Shown here piece after piece: positions 8,017 through 16,720 of a stretch of DNA of 64,000 nucleotides (position 1 is the first letter of the stretch; every line of letters begins with the position of its first letter). The DNA is taken from the NCBI GenBank assembly GCA_963792675.1, contig CAWBWT010000002.1:2666001-2730000 (forward strand), given 5' to 3'. The translations under genes were made by a program, and so were the position numbers. A model generated the notes under the pieces. The model did no database searches. It was not told the origin of the DNA and worked only from the letters and a program-made list of their open reading frames with translations. This DNA is from JBBROS01 sp963792675 (GTDB lineage: Bacteria > Pseudomonadota > Alphaproteobacteria > Acetobacterales > Acetobacteraceae).

Positions 8017-10218
8017 ATGAGCGCCGAACCGCACGCCTCCCAACTCCCTCCCGGGCGCGAGCTGCCGAGCGTCGTGCAGCCGCCGACGATTGTATTCGCG
8101 CCGCCCGGAACGCCGGCGCCGGACGATCTCGCCGCCTTGGCCTGCCCCAACTGCGGCAGCACCGCACCCAAGGCGTTCGTCCTCACCGTCGACGTGCAGC
8201 TCCCCGACAACCCGTCTAAGCGGCTGCGCGTCGCGCACTGCCCCGACTGCACGGCGCACTTCTACGACAGCCAACTGCCGCCGGACTATGCCGAGCCCAA
8301 GCTGAACGACCGCGGCCGCGTTCCGTTCTACGTGCAGCAGGGCGCCGGCGTGTCGCTGATCACCCGCCCGCTCGCGCAACTCCGCCGCGCCGCCGGCGCC
8401 GCCTACATGGAGGTGGGGTGCGGCTACGGCTTCGGCCTGGATTTCGCGCTCCGAACCAAGGGCTGGACCGGCGTCGGCATCGACCCGGCGCCGCTGGCGG
8501 ACCTGGGCCGCGATGCGCTCGGGTTGCCGATCGAACTGCGCTACCTGCGCGACGACGACGAGGCACGCGGGACCATCGACGTCGTGACCGGGTCGGAGGT
8601 GATCGAGCACGTCACCTCCCCCCGCGCGTTCGTCCGCACGTTGCGCGCCATGCTCAAGCCCGGCGGCGTGCTCGTGCTGACCACGCCGAACGGCGACGAC
8701 ATCCGGCCGGCCACGCCGCCCGGCATCATCATCCCGCTGCTCTCGCCCAGCCTGCACTTGGTCATCCAGAACCGGCACAGCCTGCTGACGCTGCTGCAGC
8801 AGGCCGGGTTCGCCCATGTCGAGGTGCAGATCGACAGCCATTCCCTGGTCGCGTACGCCAGCGACGCGCCGCTCGACCTCGAGCAGGATCACGCGACCCT
8901 GCGGCGCATCCTACGCGAGCACCTGCAGCGCCGGGCGGAAGCGGTCGATCCGCAAGGCGACCCGTTCATCGCCTTCGCCGCGCGGGCCTACACCGAAAGC
9001 ATCAACGACGCCGACATGGATGCGGCCGATCGTGCATGGGCGCTGCTGATGCCGGCCTGCCGCGCCCGTTACGGCTTCGCGCTCGACAGCTTGACGTCGT
9101 TGCCGGCTGCCCTGGCGACCTGCAGCCTGGAGGAGATGGCGCGGTTGGTGCCGCTCAACCTCGGCGGCCTGCTGTACGCCCGGGGGATCCGGCGCCTGGC
9201 CGCCGGCACGCCGCGGCCAGTGCTGGAAACGCAGTTCAGGCTCGCTGCCCAGGCCTGCGACGCGATGCGGCGGGCCCTGGGCGAACTGGCCATGGAGGAC
9301 GGGCAGACCGAGGATATCGGCTGGACGGCGCAGGCCGAGGCGTTGCTGTGCGCGTTCCAGGCCGGCAGCCCCGACGCTGCTGCCCGCCTGGCCGCCCTGC
9401 CCGCGGCCCCGAACGGCGGCGAGGCACGCAAGCGGGAGATCGGCCTGCGCGCCATGACCACCATGGTGAATGCCGGCCGTTACGGACCGGCTCGCGCCCT
9501 GGTGGCCGACCTGCGGTTGGACGAGGCGCCGTTCATGACCGAGGCGAAGCCGCTGACCGACGCGGAACGCGACGCCCTGTTCTGCCTGGCGATGCTCGAT
9601 CTCGAGTTCTCGGCCGATGGGCGGCCGGTGGGACGGCCGGACTTGGCGCGCAGCCGGTTGCGGCGAGTGCTCGACGCGATCCCGGGCGGCGGCACGCTGT
9701 GGTGGGCCGCCCTGCGCGGCTTGGCGCAGGCGATGCGCATGCTGGGCGACACCGAGGGCGTGGTCGCACTGGCCGAGCGCACGTGGCGCGAGCAGCCCGG
9801 GCCCGAGGCGGCCGCCTGGGCTTTGACGACGCTGGCGAATGCCGGGCGCTACGACGCGGCACGGGCGGTTGCCCAGGGGTCCGGGCTGGACACGGCGCCG
9901 TTCTCTCAGCCCGGCATCACCCGGCCGATGAACGATGCCGAACGCGACACCGTGTTCTCGCTGGCGATCCTCGACGTCCAGACCGACGGGCGCCGGCCGG
10001 TCGGCGAGCCAGCCATGGCGCGCGGCCGCTTCGCCCGGGTGCGCGGCGCCTGTGCGCCGGGCTCGGACCTGTGGTTTGCGGCGCTGCGCGGCGAGTTGCA
10101 GGCGCTCGACATGCTCGACGCGATCGACGAGGCGGCGGCCCTGACCGGGGACGTGGCGGCGGCGTTCCCGAACGTGCAACTCCCGCGCGACATCCTGGCC
10201 CGCATCGGAAAAGCCTGA
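8017..10218 (+). CDS. Zinc-ribbon class I SAM methyltransferase with a duplicated C-terminal domain
   Basis: A 733-residue protein. Residues 43-78 hold a zinc ribbon (C43/C46 and C75/C78). A class I SAM-dependent methyltransferase follows, with motif I YMEVGCGYGFG (130-140), then EVIEHVTSPRAFVRTLRAMLKPGG and VLTTPNG. This layout matches methyltransferases of cell-surface glycan clusters. After about residue 310 the protein is unrelated to a methyltransferase: a helical region containing two 123-residue repeats (from about 485 and 608) rich in AGRY..AR, DAERD and LW.AALRG. Substrate unknown; a sugar or glycan carrier is likely from neighbours ugd and the RgpF-type gene, which starts 2 bases after its stop. 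Confidence 0.75.
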   Translation: MSAEPHASQLPPGRELPSVVQPPTIVFAPPGTPAPDDLAALACPNCGSTAPKAFVLTVDVQLPDNPSKRLRVAHCPDCTAHFYDSQLPPDYAEPKLNDRGRVPFYVQQGAGVSLITRPLAQLRRAAGAAYMEVGCGYGFGLDFALRTKGWTGVGIDPAPLADLGRDALGLPIELRYLRDDDEARGTIDVVTGSEVIEHVTSPRAFVRTLRAMLKPGGVLVLTTPNGDDIRPATPPGIIIPLLSPSLHLVIQNRHSLLTLLQQAGFAHVEVQIDSHSLVAYASDAPLDLEQDHATLRRILREHLQRRAEAVDPQGDPFIAFAARAYTESINDADMDAADRAWALLMPACRARYGFALDSLTSLPAALATCSLEEMARLVPLNLGGLLYARGIRRLAAGTPRPVLETQFRLAAQACDAMRRALGELAMEDGQTEDIGWTAQAEALLCAFQAGSPDAAARLAALPAAPNGGEARKREIGLRAMTTMVNAGRYGPARALVADLRLDEAPFMTEAKPLTDAERDALFCLAMLDLEFSADGRPVGRPDLARSRLRRVLDAIPGGGTLWWAALRGLAQAMRMLGDTEGVVALAERTWREQPGPEAAAWALTTLANAGRYDAARAVAQGSGLDTAPFSQPGITRPMNDAERDTVFSLAILDVQTDGRRPVGEPAMARGRFARVRGACAPGSDLWFAALRGELQALDMLDAIDEAAALTGDVAAAFPNVQLPRDILARIGKA
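9469..10180 (+). repeat. Internal tandem duplication (123 codons) in the methyltransferase gene
   Basis: The segment starting at 9469 (NAGRYGPARALV) is repeated at 9838 (NAGRYDAARAVA), an offset of 369 bases. Shared positions include LD.APF, DAERD, LA.LD, DGR.PVG.P..AR.R, LW.AALRG and a closing ML. The two copies are diverged but co-linear, so this is an old in-frame duplication of one helical module. Confidence 0.85.
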
Positions 10219-10220
10219 GC

Positions 10221-11276
10221 GTGGCGCGCGGCCCGATCGGCAGGTGGCTTTACCAAGGCTACCTGATCACCCGCTACCGCGTGCTGCCGGCGATCGGGCA
10301 TGAGTTCGTCCGGCACCGCAACCCGAGCCAGATCGTCAGCCGCTGGCCGGATGGGGAGATTCCGCTCGGCGGCCGCGTGTGCGTCTTCGCCCATTGGGAC
10401 GGGGCCGGCGACGTCCGTCCGCACGTAATGCATCAAGTCCGCAGCCTGGCCGCAGCCGGGATGTCGGTGGTGTTCGTGACGAATGCGGGGAAGCTGCGCC
10501 CGGAGGTGCTGGAAGCGTTGAAACTGGTCTGCGCCGGGGTGATCGTGCGCCGCAACGTCGGCTACGATTTCGGCGCCTGGCGGGAGGGTGTGACGCAACT
10601 GGCGCTGCCGCGGCCGAATACCGAGATGGTGGTGATCGCCAATGACAGCGTTTATGGCCCGCTGCGGTCGATGGCCGACCTGTTCGCGAGCATCGATTTC
10701 GCCGCGGCCGACGTCTGGGGCTGCACCGAGAGCTGGCAGTCCCGTTACCACCTGCAATCCTACCTGATGGCGTTCAGCCCGCGCGTGGTCGCCAGCGAGG
10801 CGTGGCGCAAGTTCTGGGCCGGAGTGGTGCCGACCTGGTCCAAGACCTGGCTCATCTTGCTGTACGAGATCGGCTTGACGCAGACCTTGCTGCACGCCGG
10901 ATTCACCTGCCGGGCGATCTGGCCGTACAAGACGCTGATGGCCGACATCGATGTCGGCCTGCTCAACGTCAAGCGGCTCGAGGATGCCGAGCACGGTCCC
11001 GACATGGCCGACCCGATCGTTCAGGCACGGCGCCGGCATGCGTTGCGGCTGCGCGAGGCGGTGGCCGACCGCACGCCGCTCAATCCGACCAGCGATCTCT
11101 GGCGGCAATTGCTGGCGGCCCGGTTTCCGTTCATCAAGCGCGAATTGCTGCGCGACAATCCGTCCCGCGTGCCGGACGTCGTGGAGTGGCGCGACGTGGT
11201 GGCCGAAATCTCTGATACCAGCCTGGCGCCGATCGAGCGGGACCTGCAGCGGACCTTGCGCAACCGGACGCCTTAA
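10221..11276 (+). CDS. Rhamnan synthesis F (RgpF)-type glycan biosynthesis protein
   Basis: A 351-residue protein of the RgpF family, which act in assembly of rhamnose-rich and other surface polysaccharides. Recognisable segments are VCVFAHWDGAGDVRPHVM, FVTNAGKLRPEVLE, RRNVGYDFGAWREG, VVIANDSVYGPLRSM and the WGCTESWQSRYHLQSYL region. Exact chemistry is unsettled in the family; a glycosyltransferase-like role is usually assumed. The GTG at 10221 is 2 bases after the stop of the methyltransferase, so the two are translationally linked. It ends just before an intergenic palindrome and faces nusG. Confidence 0.8.
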   Translation: MARGPIGRWLYQGYLITRYRVLPAIGHEFVRHRNPSQIVSRWPDGEIPLGGRVCVFAHWDGAGDVRPHVMHQVRSLAAAGMSVVFVTNAGKLRPEVLEALKLVCAGVIVRRNVGYDFGAWREGVTQLALPRPNTEMVVIANDSVYGPLRSMADLFASIDFAAADVWGCTESWQSRYHLQSYLMAFSPRVVASEAWRKFWAGVVPTWSKTWLILLYEIGLTQTLLHAGFTCRAIWPYKTLMADIDVGLLNVKRLEDAEHGPDMADPIVQARRRHALRLREAVADRTPLNPTSDLWRQLLAARFPFIKRELLRDNPSRVPDVVEWRDVVAEISDTSLAPIERDLQRTLRNRTP

Positions 11277-11293
11277 CACCGCCCCGGGGGGAG

Positions 11294-11316
11294 ATCCCGG
11301 GTCGAGCCCGGGGATT
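11294..11316. repeat. Single intergenic palindrome of the CCCGGG family
   Basis: ATCCCGGGTCGAGCCCGGGG is a short inverted repeat between the RgpF-type gene and nusG. It belongs to the same GTCATCCCCGGGCTTGACCCGGGG-type family seen at 19.8, 38.1 and 42.2 kb. Placed between two convergent genes, it could also end transcription, though no T-run follows. Confidence 0.65.
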
Positions 11317-11348
11317 ACGTCGTGAGCCCAAGAGCGGCGCTTGCCGCC

Positions 11349-11879
11349 TCAGACCTTCTCGACCTGGCTGTATTCCAGTTCCACCGGGGTCGAACGGCCG
11401 AAGATCGAGACGCTGACCTTCAGGCGGCCCTTCTCCTCGTCGACCTCCTCGACGGTGCCGTTGAAGCTGGTGAAGGGGCCATCGGCGACGCGGATCTGCT
11501 CGCCGATCTCGAACAGCACGGCCGGACGCGAGCGCTCGACGCCCTCGGCGCTCTGCTTGAGGATCCGCTCGGCCTCGGCGGCGCTGATCGGGGTGGGCTT
11601 GGTCTTGCTGCCCAGGAAGCCGGTGACCTTGGGCGTGTCCTTGATCAGGTGCCAGGTCTGGTCCGTCATCTCCATGTTGACCAGCACGTAGCCGGGGAAG
11701 AACTTGCGCTCGGCATTGACCTTCTGGCCGCGGCGCACCTCGACCACGTCCTCGGCGGGAACCAGCACCTCGTCGACCAGGTCGGCCAAGCCCTTCTGCG
11801 CCGCCTGCTCCTTGACCTGCTGCGCGATCTTCTTCTCGAAGCCGGAGTAGACGTGGACGACATACCAACGCTTGGCCAT
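11349..11879 (-). CDS. nusG: Transcription elongation/antitermination factor NusG
   Basis: A 176-residue NusG, which binds RNA polymerase and couples it to Rho and the ribosome. The N-terminal NGN domain starts KRWYVVHVYSGFEKKIAQ and contains FFPGYVLVNMEMTD; the KOW domain near the end contains VADGPFTSFNGTVEEVDEEKGRLKV. It follows secE by 89 bases in the normal secE-nusG order. The usual next genes rplK-rplA are absent; the next gene downstream faces it. Confidence 0.97.
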   Translation of the reverse strand: MAKRWYVVHVYSGFEKKIAQQVKEQAAQKGLADLVDEVLVPAEDVVEVRRGQKVNAERKFFPGYVLVNMEMTDQTWHLIKDTPKVTGFLGSKTKPTPISAAEAERILKQSAEGVERSRPAVLFEIGEQIRVADGPFTSFNGTVEEVDEEKGRLKVSVSIFGRSTPVELEYSQVEKV

Positions 11880-11968
11880 TAGCGAAACGATCCCTCGGGC
11901 ATGATCTGCGGATCATGCTCTGCTTGACTGAAAAACGAGCAGCTCGACCCGGTTGCCGGGGCGCTGCT

Positions 11969-12169
11969 CTAAAGCCCGACGCCGAACAGCGCCCGCACAC
12001 CAATGCCGATCACCTGGTCGGCGACGAAGAAGAACACCGCCGCCAAGCCCGACAGCGCGAACACCAGGCCGGTCGTGACCAACGTCTCCTTGCGGGACGG
12101 CCATGTCACCTTGCCGACCTCGACCCGCACCTCGCGGACGAACTTCGCCGGATCGAACGCCACCGCCAT
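11969..12169 (-). CDS. secE: Preprotein translocase subunit SecE
   Basis: A 66-residue single-spanning SecE, the small essential subunit that clamps SecY. The amphipathic region FVREVRVEVGKVTWPSRKE precedes one membrane helix (TTGLVFALSGLAAVFFFVA), which is the full short form typical of alphaproteobacteria. It sits between tRNA-Trp and nusG on the same strand, a widely conserved arrangement. Confidence 0.95.
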   Translation of the reverse strand: MAVAFDPAKFVREVRVEVGKVTWPSRKETLVTTGLVFALSGLAAVFFFVADQVIGIGVRALFGVGL

Positions 12170-12256
12170 CTACCCACCCACTCCATCGACCCACCGCACG
12201 CACCAAAGCGGAAGTGCTTACGCCGCACCGGCCAAGGGCCGAGTGCTGGCCGGTCC

Positions 12257-12333
12257 TGGCAGGGGTGGAGGGTCTCGAACCCCCAACCTCCGGTTTTGGA
12301 GACCGGCGCTCTAGCCAATTGAGCTACACCCCT
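12257..12333 (-). tRNA. tRNA-Trp (anticodon CCA)
   Basis: Read on the minus strand: acceptor AGGGGTG pairs with CACCCCT, D-arm GCTC...GAGC, anticodon stem CCGGT/ACCGG around loop CTCCAAA (anticodon CCA), T-arm GGGGGTTCGAGACCCTC-like, discriminator G and an encoded CCA end. It lies upstream of secE, its usual place. Confidence 0.96.
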
Positions 12334-12537
12334 GCACAGCCCGGATGCACCCCTCGGCCGGCGATCCGGTCGGGAGGCGCATGCAGCCGCGCGAGCGCGC
12401 TAAAGACGGCCACGGGCGGGCATTGTCAAGCCTGCGGAGCGGCGTGGGACTTGGCCGCATTGGCCGTAAACTCGGACGTCATGCGAGGCGCCTCATCTCC
12501 CGCATTGCAGCCAAGCGGCCTATAGCAGACGGCAGAG

Positions 12538-13748
12538 ATGAGCACTCGACATCCGCCCCTCGCTCGCCGGGGTCACGCCCGCTTCGCGCTGGCCCGGCCG
12601 AGCCGGCGAGCGCCGGCGCGCCTGGACTTGCCGCGTCGCTGCTGCTGCACGCGCTGGCGGTGGCGGCGCTGCTGGCATTCCGCGGCGCGAACCGGGCGAG
12701 ACCGCGACGGCACCGTCCTACGAGCTGATGTTCGAGGGCGGCCAAGGCACGCCGGCGCCGCCTGCCGACATGGTGCCGCCGCCGCCATCGGCGCCACCCG
12801 CACCCGATCTTCCGCAAGCCCCTTCCGCGCCGCCGCCGCCTCCGCCGCAGCAAGAGCCCGAGCCGGAGGTGCTACCCGGCCCGGAGTCGCCTGCCCCGGA
12901 GTCGCCGCCCGATCCATCCGCACCGGAGCAGCCGCCACCCGCTTCCGCCGAGCCAGCGCCAGAACCGACGCCTGGCCCACCCCGGCGCCGGCCGAACCGC
13001 TGCCGGCGCCCCCCGCTCCGATCCCACTGGCTCCGGCCCCACTCGCTCCGGCCCCCCCTGCTCCGGCGCCGCCCGCGGAAGCGCCCGACGTGCAAGCGCC
13101 GCCGGCCGCAGCGGTCCCGCCCGAGCCTGCGCCGGCGGCTCCGGCGCCGCGTCCGCCCGACGTCCGCCTGGATTTGCCACAAACCGCCGCCTCGCCACCG
13201 CCGTTGTCCGATCTGGCCACACCCGCTCCGTCGCCCCCGGCGCCTCCGCCACCGCCGCCCCGGCCGCGTCCGCGCACCACGCCGCCGCTCGGGACGTTCG
13301 CCAACCCGATGGACCTCAGCTTCAATCGGCGCCGTCGCGCGCCCCGGCGCCGCGCACGACGGCGCCGCGTGGCAGCGTGGCGTCGCGGTCGTTGGACCTG
13401 TCGCCCGGTGCGCCGAAGGGGCCGAACCGTTCGGACATGTTCTTCGACGCCCGCGCCGCGCGAATCGGCGGCGATTGGCATGAGGCGCTGATGACCTACT
13501 GGCTCAACCACCGCTACTACCCACGCCAGGCGGCGGAGGACGGCGAGGATGGCTCGGTCGATGTCGAGCTGACGGTCGGCGGCAATGGGCGGGTGGAGTC
13601 GGTGGTGCTGAAGTGCCGGTCGGGCTCGACGTTCATCGACATGGCCGCGGTCGGAACCTGGCGGAACGCGCAACTTCCGCCGCTGCCGCCGGAACTCGGC
13701 GACCCCTACACCTTCACCATCACGATCAACTACATCCTGATCCGCTGA
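12538..13748 (+). CDS. TonB-like energy transducer, proline-rich, several frame breaks
   Basis: The pieces make one TonB-type protein: an N-terminal region from ATG 12538, a membrane anchor (ASLLLHALAVAALLAF), a periplasmic linker of about 200 residues dominated by Pro, Ala and Glu, and a C-terminal TonB domain from about 13480 (YWLNHRYYPRQA, DGSVDVELTVGGNGRV, ITINYILIR). TonB couples the proton gradient through ExbBD to outer-membrane receptors. The frame changes near 12620, 12690, 12975 and 13350, all in very GC-rich repetitive DNA, which suggests sequence error. No exbB or exbD is adjacent. The SYELMFEGGQGTPAPP segment just after the anchor is also seen in such proteins. Confidence 0.75.
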
Positions 13749-13804
13749 GCCGGCTTCGCCCGGCTGCGTCGCCAAGCAACCGCGCCGCGACAGCGACAAG
13801 AGCT

Positions 13805-13878
13805 TGGAGCGGGCGAAGGGAATCGAACCCTCGTCAGAAGCTTGGAAGGCTACCGCATTACCACTATGCTACGCCCGC
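13805..13878 (-). tRNA. tRNA-Gly (anticodon TCC)
   Basis: On the minus strand: acceptor GCGGGCG with CGCCCGC, anticodon loop CTTCCAA giving TCC, T-arm GAGGGTTCGATTCCCTT, discriminator T, and an encoded CCA at 13805-13807. It lies between the convergent TonB-like gene end and the cupin gene. Confidence 0.95.
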
Positions 13879-13897
13879 AGCGCCGCGGTTGTAGCGC

Positions 13898-14311
13898 TTA
13901 GGCGCCGGGTTCGGCAACCACGCGTGTCTCGAACTGGGCCGGAGACGTCACTTCCAGCATCTCCAGATCGTCGCTGTGGGTCACCTCGCGGTGCGCGACC
14001 CCCGGCGGCTGATACACCGAGCTGCCGGCCTGCAGCCGGACCCGGCCGATGTCGGCGTATTCGAACTCGACCCAGCCGCGGAGCACGTAGACCATCTGGA
14101 AATCGAGCGCATGGCTGTGCCATTGCGCGGTGGCGTGCTCGCCGGGCACGGCCCGGATCACGTGGGCGCCGAAGCCGCCGCCGGATGCGCCGGCCACGCC
14201 CAGGTCACGGTAGGCAAAGAACTGGCGCAACCCCGCGTCGAAGCCCGCCGGGTCGTCGTGGCGGACGGTGGTGCTTGCGGCCACGCGATCCAGCACCGAT
14301 GCGTCGCTCAT
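13898..14311 (-). CDS. Cupin-domain protein
   Basis: A 137-residue single-domain cupin. Metal-binding cupin motifs are visible: HATAQWHSHALDFQMVYVLRGWVEFEY (motif 1 with His-x-His) and GSSVYQPPGVAHREV (motif 2). Small cupins of this form include sugar epimerases, dioxygenases and ligand sensors; the substrate is unknown. It is divergent from the DUF4337-like gene across a 74-base gap. Confidence 0.8.
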   Translation of the reverse strand: MSDASVLDRVAASTTVRHDDPAGFDAGLRQFFAYRDLGVAGASGGGFGAHVIRAVPGEHATAQWHSHALDFQMVYVLRGWVEFEYADIGRVRLQAGSSVYQPPGVAHREVTHSDDLEMLEVTSPAQFETRVVAEPGA

Positions 14312-14385
14312 CGTTCATTCCTCCCGTGCATCTTGGCAGCGATCATGGCACCACTTCGCCGGGCGATGAAACCGGAGACCCAAAC

Positions 14386-14952
14386 ATGTCCGAAGGACTG
14401 CCGCACGAAGCGCATCACGGCGCCGAAAACAAGCGTGTCGCGCTGCTGATCGCGGTGCTGGCGCTCTGCCTGGCGGTGGTCGAGACCGGGGCCAAAAGCG
14501 CCCAGACGGAAGCCATCAGCCGCAACGTCGAGAGCACTGACACCTGGTCGTTCTACCAGGCCCGCACCGTTCGCCAGACCACGGTGCGGGCGGCGGCCGA
14601 CCTCGCGGACTTCCTCAAGCCGGCCGACCCGGCGGTGCAGGACGCCGTCCAGAAGCAGCAGACCACCTGGCGCGACACCGCCAACCGCTGGGAGGACGAT
14701 CCGAAAGGCGGCGACGGCAAGAAGCAGCTCGCCGAAAAAGCCCGCCATATTGAGGAGCAGCGGGAGACCGCCATGGCCCGGTATCATCTCTACGAGTATG
14801 GCGCCGCCCTGCTTCAGGTCGCGATCGTGGTGGCCTCGGCCTCCATCATCACCGGAGTCGCCCTGCTCGGGGCCGGGGGCGTGGTGCTCGGGTTGGGCGG
14901 GATTGCGCTCGGCTTGGTCGGCTTCCTGGCGCCGCACGCCCTGCACATCTGA
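14386..14952 (+). CDS. DUF4337-type membrane protein
   Basis: A 188-residue protein with one N-terminal membrane helix (VALLIAVLALCLAVVETG), a soluble middle with QTEAISRNVESTDTWSFYQAR, and two C-terminal hydrophobic stretches with LLQVAIVVASASIITG and GGIALGLVGFLAP. This layout and the NVESTDTWSFYQAR-like segment are characteristic of the DUF4337 family, whose function is unknown. ATG 14386 is chosen to open the protein just before the charged His-rich start. Confidence 0.75.
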   Translation: MSEGLPHEAHHGAENKRVALLIAVLALCLAVVETGAKSAQTEAISRNVESTDTWSFYQARTVRQTTVRAAADLADFLKPADPAVQDAVQKQQTTWRDTANRWEDDPKGGDGKKQLAEKARHIEEQRETAMARYHLYEYGAALLQVAIVVASASIITGVALLGAGGVVLGLGGIALGLVGFLAPHALHI

Positions 14953-14991
14953 CGGCGCGGCCCAGCGCCGGAACCCAAGCCGGAATGGCGG

Positions 14992-15321
14992 TCAGAACAG
15001 CTTCCGTCCCGGCCCATACATCACGACAAGGTCGCCGGGATCGGCAACGTTCAGCATGGCGCGGGCGCGTTCGTCGAGCGTGTCGGGGTCGAGGTGCTGG
15101 CTGCGCAGTCCGGCGACCCGCCGTTCCAACAGGTCGCGGTCCGTTTCGACCCGCTTCAGCTCGGCCTGCACCACCTTCAGCTGCGACTGCCGGATCGCAT
15201 AGCTTTGGAGGCCCCGGTCGCCCTGGGTCGCGTTCCAGCCGAAATACCCGACCAGGCCCAGGAACAACGTCGGCGCCACCGTCGCTCGGGCCGTGTTGCC
15301 CATCCAATCGCTGAAACCCAT
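14992..15321 (-). CDS. ftsB: Septum formation initiator FtsB/DivIC
   Basis: A 109-residue bitopic protein: N-terminal membrane helix (PTLFLGLVGYFGWNA), followed by a coiled coil (QLKVVQAELKRVETDRDLLERRV) and the C-terminal ERARAMLNVADPGDLVVMY. FtsB forms the FtsQBL complex regulating septal peptidoglycan synthesis. It lies 63 bases downstream of eno, a position conserved in many proteobacteria. Confidence 0.9.
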   Translation of the reverse strand: MGFSDWMGNTARATVAPTLFLGLVGYFGWNATQGDRGLQSYAIRQSQLKVVQAELKRVETDRDLLERRVAGLRSQHLDPDTLDERARAMLNVADPGDLVVMYGPGRKLF

Positions 15322-15384
15322 TCTGCCCGCTCCGCACCGGTCACGGCGACTTTACATCAACGCCGGCACAGAAGCAGCAGAAAA

Positions 15385-16664
15385 CTAACGCTTCAGGATG
15401 GTGCGGCCGGCGTAACGCGCTGCCGGGCCGAGTTCCGCCTCGATGCGGATCAGCTGGTTGTACTTGGCCGTGCGGTCGCTGCGGGCGAGCGAGCCGGTCT
15501 TGATCTGGCCGCAGTTGGACGCGACGGCCAGGTCGGCGATGGTGCTGTCCTCGGTCTCGCCGCTGCGATGGCTCATCACCGTCGTGAACCGCGCCCGCTG
15601 CGCCATCTCGATCGCGTCGAGGCTCTCGCGAGAGCGTGCCGATCTGGTTCACCTTGACCAGGATGGAGTTGGCGGTGCCGGTCTCGATGCCGCGGCGCAG
15701 CCGCTCGGTGTTGGTCACGAACAGGTCGTCGCCGACCAGCTGCACCTTGGCGCCCAGCACGTCGGTCAGGTGCTTCCAGCCGTCCCAGTCGTCCTCGGCG
15801 CAGCCGTCCTCGATGCTGACGATCGGGTAGCGGGCGCAGAGGTCGGCGAGGTAGGCGACCATGCCGGCGGCATCGAGCTTCTTGCCCTCGCCGTCCATCA
15901 TATACGGCCACCTGCAAAGAACTCGGTGCTGGCGCAGTCGAGCGCGAAGGTGACGTCCTCGCCGGGCCGGTAGCCGGCGGTCTCGCAGGCGCGGCTGATG
16001 AAGCCCAATGCCTCGTCGGCGGATTTCAGGCCGGGCGCGAAGCCGCCCTCGTCGCCGACATTGGTGTTGTGCCCGGCGTCGTGCAGCTGCTTTTTCAGCG
16101 CCTGGAACACCTCCGAGCCCATGCGCACGGCGTCGGCGAAGGTGGCGGCGCCGACCGGCTGGATCATGAATTCCTGGATGTCGATCGGGTTGTCGGCGTG
16201 CTTGCCGCCGTTGACGATGTTCATCATCGGCACCGGCAAGGTGCGCGGCGAACACGCCGCCGACGTAGCGATACAGCGGCAGGCCGTAATCGTCGGCCGA
16301 GGCCTTCGCCACCGCCAGCGACACGGCGAGGATGGCGTTGGCGCCCAGCCGCGACTTGTTCGGCGTGCCGTCGAGGTCGATCATCAGCGCGTCGAGCTTG
16401 ACCTGGTCGGTCGCGTCCATGCCGCCGATCGCGTCGAAGATCTCGCCCTCGACGTTGCGCGCAGGCGGTCCGCACGCCCTTGCCGCCGTAGCGGCTCTTG
16501 TCGCCGTCCCGCAGCTCGGCCGCCTCGTGCGCGCCGGTGCTGGCGCCGGACGGGACGGCGGCGCGGCCCATGCTGCCGCTGTCGAGCACGACGTCGACCT
16601 CGACGGTCGGGTTGCCCCGGCTGTCGAGGATCTCGCGGGCGACGATATCGGCGATGGCGCTCAT
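15385..16664 (-). CDS. eno: Enolase, frame broken four times
   Basis: Five consecutive segments in different frames together give a full enolase of about 425 residues, the glycolytic 2-phosphoglycerate dehydratase. N-terminus MSAIADIVAREILDSRGNPT with GASTGAHEAAELRDGD; then GANAILAVSLAVAKA; NIVNGGKHADNPIDIQEFM; GDEGGFAPGL; SIEDGCAEDDWDGWKHLT; GDDLFVTNTERL; VMSHRSGETED and NQLIRIEAELG. Frame changes fall near 16465, 16240, 15905 and 15625. An enolase this complete is not a decayed gene, so I attribute the breaks to single-base errors. It precedes ftsB. Confidence 0.93.
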
Positions 16665-16720
16665 GGCGGACCGTCCAGGCTGTTGCTGGGCGACGGGTTA
16701 GCAGGTCCGCGCCGGACCGG

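Noticed and set aside
6015..8252. A long minus-strand frame opposite fliJ and ugd
   Set aside because: Antisense to ugd with its conserved catalytic motifs; no domain in the antisense translation.
8418..11276. A 952-codon open frame running through the methyltransferase and RgpF-type genes
   Set aside because: Only its last part from GTG 10221 is coding (the RgpF-type protein); the rest is an out-of-frame shadow of the methyltransferase.
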